The notes: generated by a model not told the origin, from the letters alone. Positions 48,999-58,620 are shown, numbered from the stretch's first letter. The stretch: DNA of 64,000 nt from Paludibacter jiangxiensis (GCF_001618385.1 NZ_BDCR01000004.1:434001-498000), one strand, 5' to 3'. A program made the numbers and translations.

Positions 48999-49541
48999 TC
49001 AATATACATTATACGAAACAACATCAGTTATAGGCTTCCTCACTTTGTCCCGGTGCGACGATGAAGTATATCCTAACAATATCAACAAGGCAACTCTCCT
49101 GGAGGCTGGAATCTTCAGTAATTTCCTTATTTTCTTTTCGTTAAGCCAGCCTACAACACACGATCCCAAACCTTCATCAGTCGCTGCTAAGGTAATGTGA
49201 CTTGCCAGAATCCCCAAATCCGTATCGGGATAATGTTTGCCCTTAATCAGTCCTCCTATCTTAGATGAAAAGTTGGTGCTTTCTTCTACTATTACCAAAT
49301 GAATTGGCGCCTGTTTTGTAAAATGATTAAATCCCAACGCTTTGCTGGATGTAGCATCCGCAATTTGATTTTTTAGTTCCGGATCATCAACAACGATTAT
49401 TTTCCAGGGTTGTCCGTTACATGCAGACGGAGATAACCTTGCCGCCTCTAAGATGCGTTCAAGCTTTTCCTTTTCAACAGGGCGTTCATCATACAATCTG
49501 TCGCTCTGTCGCTTTTCTGCCAACTCCAGAAAACTTTGCAC
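48999..49541 (-). CDS. Nitroreductase family protein
   Basis: 180 residues starting at GTG 49541, two bases after the YhcH-like stop codon, suggesting coupled translation. The FMN-binding pattern is visible: RQSDRLYDERPVEKEKLERI (the R-S-xR turn), ARLSPSACNGQPWKIIVVDD (phosphate and dimer region) and the late ATDEGLGSCVVGWLNEKKIR. Compact members (about 180 residues) reduce quinones, nitro compounds or flavins with NAD(P)H; the substrate is not evident. The family call is firm. Confidence 0.9.
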   Translation of the reverse strand: MQSFLELAEKRQSDRLYDERPVEKEKLERILEAARLSPSACNGQPWKIIVVDDPELKNQIADATSSKALGFNHFTKQAPIHLVIVEESTNFSSKIGGLIKGKHYPDTDLGILASHITLAATDEGLGSCVVGWLNEKKIRKLLKIPASRRVALLILLGYTSSSHRDKVRKPITDVVSYNVY

Positions 49542-49543
49542 GT

Positions 49544-50143
49544 TTAATCCACTTTAATTTTAAATACAATTTTCCGTACGGACGCTTTATCACCCACTTG
49601 CAGGTTCGTAAGATGCACCTGTTGCGGAAAGAAAATAAAGAAATAGCCCGAATTTGCCACATAATACGGTAAAATCGGCAGATTGTAACCGCCCCAGTCT
49701 TTCTTTTCGTTGAAAGGAGATACCTCTTTGGCCTCTGATAATTTGCCACATCCCATAAATTCGCATCCGGTTATGACATACTGAAAATCAATATATTTCC
49801 GATGCACTTCTAAAACCTGATCGCCAAACTCGTGCGTGGTATATTCCTGAACTTTCACTATAATATTGTCATCCAGATTGATATTACCTAATGGCAACTT
49901 CATCAGATCGTTATTTTTAAGGTAATCGAATACCTTTTGCCAACGTTCGGGATGCTTTTTGTAATGATCGTAAAGCAACGCTTTATCTACCGATGGTGCA
50001 GGCTGTGCCTTGAATCCGGCTTTCCAGTCCCCTTTATTGAACCATTCCGCAATAACTTTATCTGATACAGTTGTTTTTAATTTTTGAGCATAAACGACTG
50101 AGCTTAAAGCCACAATACTTATCAACAATAATATTTTTTTCAT
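49544..50143 (-). CDS. YhcH/YjgK/YiaL family protein, exported form
   Basis: 199 residues with a clear signal peptide (MKKILLLISIVALSSVVYAQ). The DUF386 cupin-like domain begins near residue 70: VQEYTTHEFGDQVLEVHRKY followed by IDFQYVITGCEFMG, and later FFIFFPQQVHLTNLQVG with the His that binds a metal in this family; the usual EaHrkyiDiq motif reads EVHRKYIDFQ. Cytosolic homologues (YhcH, EbgC, YiaL) are linked to sugar-acid or sialic-acid use. The exported version is unusual, and its substrate is unknown. It lies 16 bases after the GNAT gene and is coupled to the nitroreductase gene. Confidence 0.85.
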   Translation of the reverse strand: MKKILLLISIVALSSVVYAQKLKTTVSDKVIAEWFNKGDWKAGFKAQPAPSVDKALLYDHYKKHPERWQKVFDYLKNNDLMKLPLGNINLDDNIIVKVQEYTTHEFGDQVLEVHRKYIDFQYVITGCEFMGCGKLSEAKEVSPFNEKKDWGGYNLPILPYYVANSGYFFIFFPQQVHLTNLQVGDKASVRKIVFKIKVD

Positions 50144-50159
50144 TCTTTTTTTGTGCCTC

Positions 50160-50984
50160 TTAATAATTCAACCTGTAAAATGGTAACGTAAATGTTGGTT
50201 CAAATCCAAGCCTGCAAGCCAAGCGATACGAACCTATATTATCTTTCTTACAAGACCAAGCTGGTTCATAATTATTTTCAATACAATAGTTTATCAATGC
50301 AGAACAAGCTGCAAAGGCATACCCTTTTCCTTTATGCGGTTGGGCAGTTTCAATTCCGATTTCAAGTGTATCGTCGAAAATAAAAGAAGAAAATGCCGTA
50401 GATGCAACCTCATTGTCGGATAACGATGTAAACCCTACCCCATTTTCAAAGAAGTCGTCCCTGTTATTCCAGAAGTTTTCCGGTATTACAGCTCCACGAA
50501 TGGCATCATAATGCGCAGTATCAGTTCTAACAACTTGTTTATCAACCGTAATCATTGCGCTAATGGCCTCAAATTTTTCTTTATTGAATTTGAAATTCAC
50601 ACGGGTGGTTATTTCAATTTTATCATTAACAGCTCCACGGTTCTCTTCTACCGCAACAAAGCGGTCGCCAAACGTATCCGAAAGGAATGCCTGCCATTTT
50701 TTTTCAGGAGCCTGAAGCCATTCAAACGTTTGCCGGTGTTTATCCGTGTTCAACAGGTATGCCACAAGAGCGCTATTGAATTCTATATTATCCACATTTC
50801 CAAACAATAACGACATTGAATAAGGATGCAAAATGTAGAACGTTGTAGGATTTTCCGGATTATCCACAAAAACCTTTCCATCTACTTTTTGTTCTATAAT
50901 AAAACGTGCAAAGAGGTGATTAACCGTTATCTGACGAAGATGCTCTGTAACTTTGTGATAATCTTGTTTCTGTAATAATATCAT
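50160..50984 (-). CDS. GNAT family acetyltransferase (GNAT_acetyltran type)
   Basis: A 274-residue two-part protein of the PF12746 kind: an N-terminal variable part (~1-140; DNPENPTTFYILHPYSMSLL) and a C-terminal GNAT core (~165-265) with VASTAFSSFIFDDTLEIGIE, the acetyl-CoA-binding loop AQPHKGKGYAFAACSALINY (Q/RxxGxG/A), and CKKDNIGSYRLACRLGFEPT. The acceptor is unknown. ATG start, cytoplasmic. It precedes the YhcH-like and nitroreductase genes with short gaps, so the three may form a small operon. Confidence 0.85.
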   Translation of the reverse strand: MILLQKQDYHKVTEHLRQITVNHLFARFIIEQKVDGKVFVDNPENPTTFYILHPYSMSLLFGNVDNIEFNSALVAYLLNTDKHRQTFEWLQAPEKKWQAFLSDTFGDRFVAVEENRGAVNDKIEITTRVNFKFNKEKFEAISAMITVDKQVVRTDTAHYDAIRGAVIPENFWNNRDDFFENGVGFTSLSDNEVASTAFSSFIFDDTLEIGIETAQPHKGKGYAFAACSALINYCIENNYEPAWSCKKDNIGSYRLACRLGFEPTFTLPFYRLNY

Positions 50985-51000
50985 GCTGACGAGTTTGAAA

Positions 51001-52344
51001 TTAAACGCCTACTCCCATATACGTAAATCCAAGTTCTGACATCTCTTTTTTGTCGTATATGTTACGACCGTCAAGCACTATATGGTTCTTCATCAGTTTT
51101 TTTACGATATCCCAATTGGGCATTCTGAATTCTTTCCATTCAGTCACCAGCATAAGAGCATCCGCATCATTGACCGTATCGTAAATATCAGCAGCAAAAT
51201 AGATTCTTTCTTTCAAAGCAGGATCAATATTACTCCTTTCAATGGCCTTTTGCGCTTCTTCCACGGCGACCGGGTCAAATGCACGAATACTGCATCCGGC
51301 ATTCAATAGCTTACGGATCAACACCAGCGATGGAGCTTCACGCATATCATCGGTATTAGGCTTGAACGACAAACCCCATAAAGCAACGGTTTTGCCACTT
51401 AGAGATCCATTTGGAATAAGGGTATGAAGTTTGGTGTATAATACTTCCTTCTGCAATTCATTCACTTCGTCAACAGATTGCAATACCCGCATCGTATAAC
51501 CCTCTTTTTCAGCTATTTTTATCAAAGCTCTCACATCTTTCGGAAAACACGAACCCCCATATCCGATTCCGGAATAAAGAAACTTCGTACCAATACGATT
51601 GTCTGAACTAATTCCTTTTCGAACCATATTCACGTCCGCTCCCACTCTTTCGCATAGATTGGCTATGTCGTTCATAAAGCTGATACGTGTTGCCAACATG
51701 GCATTTGCAGCATACTTAGTCATCTCTGCAGAAGGAATATCCATGAAAATAACCCGGAAATTATTCAGCAAAAACGGGCGATATAACTGGGTCATGAGCT
51801 TCTGCGTGCGGTCGGATTCAATACCCACCACTACCCTGTCGGGACTCATAAAGTCGTTTATAGCGTCGCCTTCCTTCAAAAATTCAGGATTAGATGCAAC
51901 ATCAAACGGAATATTAACTCCACGTTTGTCTAACTCTTCCTGTATAATGGTTTTTACCTGATAAGCAGTGCCCACAGGAACCGTACTTTTAGTAACGACA
52001 CAAACGTATTTGTTCATGTTGCGGCCAATTGTACGCGCCACCTCATAAACATATTGTAAATCAGCACTTCCATCTTTATCCGGTGGTGTTCCAACGGCAC
52101 TAAAAACAACTTCCACATCATTCAGCACCTCCGGCAGCGATGTAGAAAACTGTAATCGTCCCGCCTTGATATTCCGGATAACCATTTCATCCAGCCCCGG
52201 CTCATATATCGGAATAATCCCTTGTTTGAGATTCTCAATCTTCTGTATATCAATATCCACACAGGTCACTTCGACACCCATTTCGGCAAAACAGGCGCCC
52301 GAAACCAACCCAACATACCCGGTTCCTACAATTGCTATTTGCAT
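51001..52344 (-). CDS. ugd: UDP-glucose 6-dehydrogenase
   Basis: 447 residues. It oxidises UDP-glucose twice to UDP-glucuronate with NAD+. The N-terminal Rossmann fold is MQIAIVGTGYVGLVSGACFA, followed by GTPPDKDGSADLQYVYEVAR, the mid-domain VASNPEFLKEGDAINDFMSP and ISFMNDIANLCERVGADV, the catalytic Cys in GSCFPKDVRALIKIAEKEG (GGSCFPKD), and the C-terminal UDP-binding region LWGLSFKPNTDDMREAPSLV. The VASNPEFLREG and GTGYVGL patterns mark the Ugd/TuaD type. It provides uronate precursors for the polysaccharide exported by the neighbouring Wzc/Wza genes. Confidence 0.95.
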   Translation of the reverse strand: MQIAIVGTGYVGLVSGACFAEMGVEVTCVDIDIQKIENLKQGIIPIYEPGLDEMVIRNIKAGRLQFSTSLPEVLNDVEVVFSAVGTPPDKDGSADLQYVYEVARTIGRNMNKYVCVVTKSTVPVGTAYQVKTIIQEELDKRGVNIPFDVASNPEFLKEGDAINDFMSPDRVVVGIESDRTQKLMTQLYRPFLLNNFRVIFMDIPSAEMTKYAANAMLATRISFMNDIANLCERVGADVNMVRKGISSDNRIGTKFLYSGIGYGGSCFPKDVRALIKIAEKEGYTMRVLQSVDEVNELQKEVLYTKLHTLIPNGSLSGKTVALWGLSFKPNTDDMREAPSLVLIRKLLNAGCSIRAFDPVAVEEAQKAIERSNIDPALKERIYFAADIYDTVNDADALMLVTEWKEFRMPNWDIVKKLMKNHIVLDGRNIYDKKEMSELGFTYMGVGV

Positions 52345-52377
52345 GTTATATCCTTATATTGTTACAAATTGCGTTTA

Positions 52378-53679
52378 TTACAAACGAGCATCCACTAAGC
52401 TCCTGTCCACAAAACCTTTGACGTCGTAAATAACAGCTCCTGAGTCTTTGTATTTTTTATAATCAATATCCTTGAATTCGCGATGTTCCACGGCAACTAC
52501 AATTGCTTCGTAAGGAATTGACGGATCTAACTCTGACAACAAATCCAGGTCGTATTCACGTTTTACTTCCTGCGCGTTTGCCCATGGATCGTAAACATCA
52601 ACGATTAATCCGAACTCTTTTAGTTCTTTATAAATATCAATAACTTTGGTATTTCTAACATCAGGGCAATTTTCCTTAAAAGTAAAACCAAGAATCAATG
52701 CTCGTGAATGCTTAATCTTATGATCTTTCTGAATCATCAGTTTGAGCACTTTGTTGGCAATAAACGTAGCTATGCTATTGTTCACCCGGCGGCCTGACAA
52801 TATGACCTGAGGATCGTAGCCGAGTGCTTTTGATTTATGCGCAAGGTAATACGGATCAACTCCAATGCAATGGCCACCTACCAGTCCCGGTTTGTATTTC
52901 AGAAAGTTCCATTTTGTGCCTGCCGCTTCAATCACGTCGGCAGTATCAATGCCAACACGGTCAAAAATCAAAGCCAATTCATTCACAAACGAGATATTTA
53001 CGTCACGTTGTGCATTTTCTATTGCCTTTGCAGCTTCTGCCACTTTCAGATTAGGAGCTTTATGAGTTCCGGCTTCAATAATGGAACCGTAAAGTGCGTC
53101 AACAAAGTCAGCCACTTCGGGAGTAGAGCCTGAGGTTATCTTTCTTATCTTTGTCAGCGTATTCACTTTATCTCCCGGATTAATTCTTTCAGGAGAATAA
53201 CCGCAAAAGAAATCAATATTGAATTTTAGCCCCGATTGTTTTTCTAATACCGGCACACAGTCTTCTTCTGTGCATCCGGGATATACCGTTGATTCATAAA
53301 TAACCACATCGCCTTTTTTCAGGACATTTCCCACCGTGCCGCTGGCTTTGATCAATGGCGTTAAGTCCGGATTATTAAATGCATCGATCGGAGTCGGAAC
53401 TGTCACTATGAATACGTTAGCACCGCTGAGATCTTTAATATTAGAACTGAAAGATAATCCGATGGCGCTTCCTGTTCTTTTCAATTCGGATGCTTGTTTC
53501 AAATCGTCAATATTGGCTTCCCGGGTATGATCTTCGCATCTGCTAAGTTCGTCAACCCGGCTGGTATTGATGTCAAATCCAATAACATCGTATTTTTTGC
53601 CAAATTCAATTGCCAATGGCAACCCCACATATCCCAGGCCAATAACAGCAATATGCGTTTTCTCCAAGTTTAATTCCAT
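52378..53679 (-). CDS. Nucleotide-sugar dehydrogenase, TviB/WbpO-like
   Basis: 433 residues. Rossmann start HIAVIGLGYVGLPLAIEFGK, then FIVTVPTPIDAFNNPDLTPL, the middle part FFCGYSPERINPGDKVNTLT, the catalytic region KPGLVGGHCIGVDPYYLAHK and the C-terminal GFTFKENCPDVRNTKVIDIY. The YSPERINPGD and GGHCIGVDPYYL signatures place it in the WbpO/TviB/VipA group that oxidises UDP-GalNAc or UDP-GlcNAc to the uronic acid; the exact sugar is not resolved. It is paired with the ugd gene and the Wzc-like kinase in one co-directional run. Confidence 0.92.
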   Translation of the reverse strand: MELNLEKTHIAVIGLGYVGLPLAIEFGKKYDVIGFDINTSRVDELSRCEDHTREANIDDLKQASELKRTGSAIGLSFSSNIKDLSGANVFIVTVPTPIDAFNNPDLTPLIKASGTVGNVLKKGDVVIYESTVYPGCTEEDCVPVLEKQSGLKFNIDFFCGYSPERINPGDKVNTLTKIRKITSGSTPEVADFVDALYGSIIEAGTHKAPNLKVAEAAKAIENAQRDVNISFVNELALIFDRVGIDTADVIEAAGTKWNFLKYKPGLVGGHCIGVDPYYLAHKSKALGYDPQVILSGRRVNNSIATFIANKVLKLMIQKDHKIKHSRALILGFTFKENCPDVRNTKVIDIYKELKEFGLIVDVYDPWANAQEVKREYDLDLLSELDPSIPYEAIVVAVEHREFKDIDYKKYKDSGAVIYDVKGFVDRSLVDARL

Positions 53680-53691
53680 TTTAATTCCTTA

Positions 53692-56082
53692 TTATTCTTC
53701 TTCGTAATAGTCTTTTATATAATCTTTTGTCACCGGATTATTACCATAAGTACCATATCCGTAACGCTGGTAACTATAGTTGTATCCGTAACCTCCGGTG
53801 TTGGCGTCAATGTCATTTAGCACCACTCCGACATGTTGCATTCTATCCGTTTTTAACTGATTAATAACCGACTTGAAGAATTTCTTGTTTGTTTTTCTGC
53901 TTCTGGTAATATAAATCACACAATCTGAAATGGGTGCCAACGGATATGCATCCGAAACAATCCCGACAGGACTGGTATCGATAATCACGTAATGGTAGCG
54001 CATTTTCAATTCGTTAATCAATTCAAGCAGTTTAGGTGAACGTATCATTTCTCCCGGATTCGGAGGAATCGTACCGGCCAGCAACAAATCGAAATTGATT
54101 TCCGGTGATTTCTTTATAATAGCGTCGTCTAATGATACCTGCCCCAGCATACAATTCGTAATACCAGTCTCATTCTCAAGAGACAAGCGCTTCGATACGG
54201 ACGGTTTACGTAAGTCCATATCAACCAAAATGGTAGGCTCTCCCGTCATGGCACACATGCTGGCGTAATTAAGACAAAAATGAGTTTTACCATCACCTGA
54301 TTCGGTTGAAGTAACAATTACACATGAAGCATCCATTTGTCTTGAAACGAACTTAATTCTGGTTCGAACCATTCGATAAGCTTCTGCAATGGCCGATTTG
54401 GGTCTTTTAAGCACCGTGATAGTAGCATCATCATGAGTAGCATGTGGCAAACTGCCAATATAAGGGAATGGAGAAAGCTTTTCAATGTCCCGCTTATCCA
54501 TTACCTTCGTCTTCAGATATTCCTTCAGAATGATAATCAATAACGGAATGATCAGCCCCAAAGCTAAAGCCATCATCATGCTTTTCTTTTTGTCCCCGCC
54601 ATTGGTGATAGATATCATTCTGGCACGTTCCAGTATGGTATTATCGGGAACATTCGAAGCACGTTGAATCTGAGCTTCGGCACGTTTTTGAAGTAAATAC
54701 GTGTAATATGTATCGTTCATCTTGAACTGACGCTCAAAGCTATTCATCTGCGTTTCGATGTCAGGCAAAGTCGCAAGTTGCCCTGATGCTTTACGCGACT
54801 GTGTATCAATATCTTTCTTCTCTATAGAAAAAGCCGCACGTACATTGCGCAATGCATCCGTGAGAGAACCTTTCAGCTTATTTAGTTCCTCCTGATATTT
54901 GGCGTAAAAAGGATTTTGAGGTGTGGTTTGCAGCAATTTCCGAATCGTTTCATTATATTGAGTCAGTAAACCTGTAAGCACCGGATCCACTATACCAAGA
55001 CTTGAAGGCGTTAACAGCTCCTGATTATTGACATTCTTCTTTATGTAGTCTGCCAGATAGTTTAAGTACGACTCTTTCAGGTTATATTGTAACCGTTTTT
55101 CATCATACGATGTCAGATGGCCTAAAATAGTAGAACCGTATGCATTCAGATCCAGAATCTGATTGGCTTTTCTGAAATGCTGCAAATGGCTCTCCGAAGT
55201 TCTCAACGAATCTGATATATCGCTTAATTGTTTATCAATAAATGAGATAGTTCGGTTTGCTTCTTCATTTTTACGATTCAGGTTATCCAGCAAAAATTCG
55301 TCACACAAAGCATTCAGAAAATCGATATCGCGCTGATACACCGTACCCACAAGAGATACAGCCAAAACCGTAGAATTCTGGGTAACAAAACTTAAGGAAA
55401 TGCGTGGGGTGAAATAATCAATCAGATAGGCATTGGAAAGAAACGCAAAATTGATTTTCTTCCGAGGTTCAAAATTATCCGTTTTGTTGACAACAACAGA
55501 AAAATAAGGAGTATTCAAAAGCGAGCCGTATCGTCCGGTATAGCGCAGTTCATCAAGTTGTTTGTCTTTTTGATGAGCTATCTCGTAAGTCACGCCGTCA
55601 ATATCCCTGAAGTCAAATTCCAGCCCGGATACAGCGTCCGATATATTATCTCCTTTTATTTCAATCGGAGCATATCCGTACAGGTTGCTTACCTTGAAAT
55701 GCCCGGTTGTATAGTAATCAACATTCGCGTTTATTTTATTAATCGCCCGTTCAACCAAATCATTAGACGTAAACATAATCATTTGGTTATCATTGTTTTT
55801 ATACGCCATATTTAGATTAACACCCTGCATCACCATTTGTTGTGACGCTGATGCCTGACCTCCCCCTAAAATCACACGAGCACTCACCTGATAAGATGGT
55901 TTCCATGTTCGGTTTGCAATAAAAGAAATACTCAAACTTATGGCTAACGCAATGACAAACAAATACCAATGACGCAGAATCTTAAACAACCACTCAATGA
56001 TGTCGAACCCGGATTCGTCTTCTTCCATATCACTGTTAGAAAGTGGATAGTTTTGATATTGATTATTGTTATTCGTTTCCAT
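53692..56082 (-). CDS. Polysaccharide co-polymerase / tyrosine autokinase, Wzc-like
   Basis: A 796-residue inner-membrane protein: cytoplasmic N-terminus, TM1 near 37-55 (LFVIALAISLSISFIA), a Wzz/GNVR periplasmic coiled part (~60-500; RNVRAAFSIEKKDIDTQSRK), TM2 (MMMALALGLIIPLLIIIL), then a BY-kinase with Walker A TSTESGDGKTHFCLNYAS, Walker A' ILVDMDLRKPSVSKRL and Walker B YHYVIIDTSPVGIVSD. The C-terminal tail is a tyrosine cluster (GGYGYNYSYQRYGYGTYGNN) for trans-autophosphorylation. It sets chain length and gates export of a capsule or exopolysaccharide. Fused as in proteobacteria rather than split CapA/B. It is 25 bases after the Wza-like genes. Confidence 0.95.
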   Translation of the reverse strand: METNNNNQYQNYPLSNSDMEEDESGFDIIEWLFKILRHWYLFVIALAISLSISFIANRTWKPSYQVSARVILGGGQASASQQMVMQGVNLNMAYKNNDNQMIMFTSNDLVERAINKINANVDYYTTGHFKVSNLYGYAPIEIKGDNISDAVSGLEFDFRDIDGVTYEIAHQKDKQLDELRYTGRYGSLLNTPYFSVVVNKTDNFEPRKKINFAFLSNAYLIDYFTPRISLSFVTQNSTVLAVSLVGTVYQRDIDFLNALCDEFLLDNLNRKNEEANRTISFIDKQLSDISDSLRTSESHLQHFRKANQILDLNAYGSTILGHLTSYDEKRLQYNLKESYLNYLADYIKKNVNNQELLTPSSLGIVDPVLTGLLTQYNETIRKLLQTTPQNPFYAKYQEELNKLKGSLTDALRNVRAAFSIEKKDIDTQSRKASGQLATLPDIETQMNSFERQFKMNDTYYTYLLQKRAEAQIQRASNVPDNTILERARMISITNGGDKKKSMMMALALGLIIPLLIIILKEYLKTKVMDKRDIEKLSPFPYIGSLPHATHDDATITVLKRPKSAIAEAYRMVRTRIKFVSRQMDASCVIVTSTESGDGKTHFCLNYASMCAMTGEPTILVDMDLRKPSVSKRLSLENETGITNCMLGQVSLDDAIIKKSPEINFDLLLAGTIPPNPGEMIRSPKLLELINELKMRYHYVIIDTSPVGIVSDAYPLAPISDCVIYITRSRKTNKKFFKSVINQLKTDRMQHVGVVLNDIDANTGGYGYNYSYQRYGYGTYGNNPVTKDYIKDYYEEE

Positions 56083-56107
56083 AAATGAAAAAATTAAACG
56101 TACGCAC

Positions 56108-56866
56108 TTATTTAATGGTATTCAGTACCAAAACCAGAAAAGTAACAGATGTTGTTACTAACGACATTAAAGAACTAAACGACTCTATGCGGAAGAAACT
56201 TCCCGGGGCTGTACTCACATAGATTATATCATTCGGATACACATAGTAATACTCTGAATCCAGTAACGATTTTGAACGTATATCAAATTGCTTTACCACA
56301 GGACCTTTCGCTGTTTCACGAATAACCTTAATCTTGCCCCTGTCTCCGTTTGTACGTATATCTCCAGCCAAGGCAAGCGCCTGAAATATAGTTAGCTTAT
56401 CTTTATAAATCGGAAATTGTCCCTTGCCGGCTTCTCCAATAATATAAAACACATCGTTATTCAGAGCAATAACAACAGACGCATTCTTGTCAAACTCCTT
56501 TATTTTCTTTTCTATCACCTGATTTGCTGCTTCCAACGTTAATCCTCCGATTTTCAAATGAGAAATAAAAGGCAAATCCACTGTGCTGTCGGCATAAATT
56601 TTGTACGACATTCCGTTTCCCGATTGTCCTGACGATGCGGACGACGAAGGAAATAAGCGGTTTATATCTTCATTTATTGAAAGTACCCGGACTGCAATCT
56701 GGTCGTTCGGTTTCAAGACATACCATTGGTACTCTTTTTTACTGTATTGAGGAAGGTTTTTGCGTGTTTGAAGATATTGTGTGGTGTAGTTTGTTACACA
56801 CGAAGCAAGGCTAAACAAAAGCAAAGCTGCAATCGACCAAATAGCAATTTGTTTTATTCTTTCCAT
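56108..56866 (-). CDS. Polysaccharide export lipoprotein, Wza-like (copy 1)
   Basis: 252 residues with lipobox in WSIAALLLFSLASCVTNY. Poly_export domain (LKPNDQIAVRVLSINEDINR, ~55-145), then an SLBB-type segment (VFYIIGEAGKGQFPIYKDKL, ~150-215), and a C-terminal hydrophobic helix (VTTSVTFLVLVLNTI) that should form the outer-membrane pore of an octameric exporter. It shares gene order, motifs (IxGEAGKGxxPIYKDKL; FDIRSK; YYYVYPNDIIYV) and end with copy 2, so the two arose by tandem duplication. They are two bases apart. Confidence 0.93.
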   Translation of the reverse strand: MERIKQIAIWSIAALLLFSLASCVTNYTTQYLQTRKNLPQYSKKEYQWYVLKPNDQIAVRVLSINEDINRLFPSSSASSGQSGNGMSYKIYADSTVDLPFISHLKIGGLTLEAANQVIEKKIKEFDKNASVVIALNNDVFYIIGEAGKGQFPIYKDKLTIFQALALAGDIRTNGDRGKIKVIRETAKGPVVKQFDIRSKSLLDSEYYYVYPNDIIYVSTAPGSFFRIESFSSLMSLVTTSVTFLVLVLNTIK

Positions 56867-56868
56867 GC

Positions 56869-57669
56869 TTAAAAATATTTAGAAATACTTATACCCAACA
56901 ACAGCAGAGAGATTGTCGTAGAGACGGTTCCTAGCAATGATGACCAGGATGTTACACCGAAAAAGTGAGATGGAAGTTTTTGCACGTAAATCACATCATT
57001 TGGCTGGATATAGTAAAAATCCGTGTGCATAATATCCTTGCTCCTTACGTCAAAAGTTTTTACTACAGTTCCAAATTGTGTCTGGCGCAATATTTTTATT
57101 TGCTTCCTGTTGGCCAATGAATTTAAATCGCCGGATATCGCCAGAGCTTCAAAGATATTCAGTTTTTCTTTTATGAGAGGATAACGCCCGTTGCCGCCTT
57201 CGCCAATAACGCTAAAGAAAGCATTGGCAAGGTTAACCCTTACGTAACAGTTGCCGAATTGGTTCTTTGTCCGGCTTTCTAATTCGTCTTTAACGTCCCG
57301 CAAGGTTTTGTCCATGGCTTTCACCTTCCCCACATAAGGAAATAGAAGTTCGCCATTTTCATCGACTCGATAAGTAAATAAATCACTGGCTGATCCACCG
57401 CCTGAGGCACCATCCATGTTTTCGCTGCCCTGAAAAAGTTTGTTGGTTTCTTCGTTGAGAGAATGAACTACAATACTCAGACGGTCGCCCGGCTGCAACT
57501 TATAATCTTCAAAACACACAGAATCTTTATACCTGATAACATCCGGATTCGGCTGCTGTAAATAATTAACGTCTTTGTAAGTAATACAAGACACCAAAAG
57601 CCAACTGCCGGTAACAACAGCAATCAATGCCAACAAAATCCGTTTGAATATAGGTTTTGACAAGTACAT
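56869..57669 (-). CDS. Polysaccharide export lipoprotein, Wza-like (copy 2)
   Basis: 266 residues from ATG 57669 (MYLSKPIFKRILLALIAVVT); the frame's TTG two codons earlier is weaker. Lipobox LLVSCITYKDV. Poly_export domain (LQPGDRLSIVVHSLNEETNK) and SLBB-like part (FSVIGEGGNGRYPLIKEKLN), then FDVRSKDIMHTDFYYIQPND and a C-terminal hydrophobic helix. It resembles copy 1 along its whole length at moderate identity, so the duplication is not recent. First gene of the export unit; 160 bases separate it from ung, where I see no terminator. Confidence 0.93.
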   Translation of the reverse strand: MYLSKPIFKRILLALIAVVTGSWLLVSCITYKDVNYLQQPNPDVIRYKDSVCFEDYKLQPGDRLSIVVHSLNEETNKLFQGSENMDGASGGGSASDLFTYRVDENGELLFPYVGKVKAMDKTLRDVKDELESRTKNQFGNCYVRVNLANAFFSVIGEGGNGRYPLIKEKLNIFEALAISGDLNSLANRKQIKILRQTQFGTVVKTFDVRSKDIMHTDFYYIQPNDVIYVQKLPSHFFGVTSWSSLLGTVSTTISLLLLGISISKYF

Positions 57670-57830
57670 CAGCAATTTGGAAATGATAAATATTTGCGGT
57701 ATTAATGGGCAAATTTAAGAAATAAAACGTAAAAATAATACGATTCATGCCCAAAGCAAGAACTTTGCAACAGAAAAAACAGAGATTAGCCGAAGGTCAG
57801 GCTTTTCAATGTGGAAAATGGCTTCGGAGA

Positions 57831-58493
57831 TTACCAATTAATGGGTTCTAACCCATTCTCTGCCAGATATGAATTCGCCTTACTGAAATGACCGTTCCCG
57901 AAAAAGCCCCGATAAGCTGACAAGGGAGATGGATGCGGAGACTGAAGTACAAGGTGACGTTTACGGTCTATAAATTCACCTTTGCGTTGCGCGTAAGAAC
58001 CCCATAGCAAGAACACCAAATGTTCTTTTTCTTCATTCAAAACGCGTATGGCTGCATCTGTAAATTGTTCCCAGCCTTTATTCTGATGAGATCCTGCCTG
58101 ATGCGCTTTCACCGTCAACGTTGCATTCAGCAATAAAACACCTTGTTTAGCCCAACGTTCCAGATTGCCGCTTTGAGGTATTTCTACGTGCAAATCGTCG
58201 TTGATTTCTTTGAATATGTTCACCAGAGATGGAGGAAAGTCAATGCCTTCGGGAACTGAGAAACAAAGGCCATGCGCCTGTCCGGGACCATGGTATGGAT
58301 CCTGCCCTATTATAACCACTTTTACGTTATCGAATGGACATAAATCAAACGCGTTGAAGATAAGTTTTGCCGGAGGATAAACACGTCCGCTGGTGTATTC
58401 ATTCTTTACAAAATGAGTCAACTCTCCGAAATAAGGTTTATCAAATTCTGGTGCAAGTTTTTGCTTCCAACTATCTTCAATGCGCACTTCCAT
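57831..58493 (-). CDS. ung: Uracil-DNA glycosylase
   Basis: 220 residues from ATG 58493 ([20 protein letters not shown]); a 32-residue extension upstream is poor in family features and is rejected. Family 1 UDG: catalytic water-activating Asp in [20 protein letters not shown], the Pro-rich [18 protein letters not shown], the uracil-pocket Asn in [19 protein letters not shown], and the DNA-intercalation loop [19 protein letters not shown] (HPSPLS with catalytic His). It removes uracil from DNA to start base-excision repair. Confidence 0.97.
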   Translation of the reverse strand: MEVRIEDSWKQKLAPEFDKPYFGELTHFVKNEYTSGRVYPPAKLIFNAFDLCPFDNVKVVIIGQDPYHGPGQAHGLCFSVPEGIDFPPSLVNIFKEINDDLHVEIPQSGNLERWAKQGVLLLNATLTVKAHQAGSHQNKGWEQFTDAAIRVLNEEKEHLVFLLWGSYAQRKGEFIDRKRHLVLQSPHPSPLSAYRGFFGNGHFSKANSYLAENGLEPINW

Positions 58494-58620
58494 TATTCTA
58501 CTGCTTTTTAGGTTTAACCGGTTGTTTCTGCCGATTCTATTGCAAAGTTCGCAAAGTTTTCCAAAACCCCAAACCAAACAAAAGAACAAACAAAGTCAAA
58601 GGAAGGCCACCTACCGGCTT

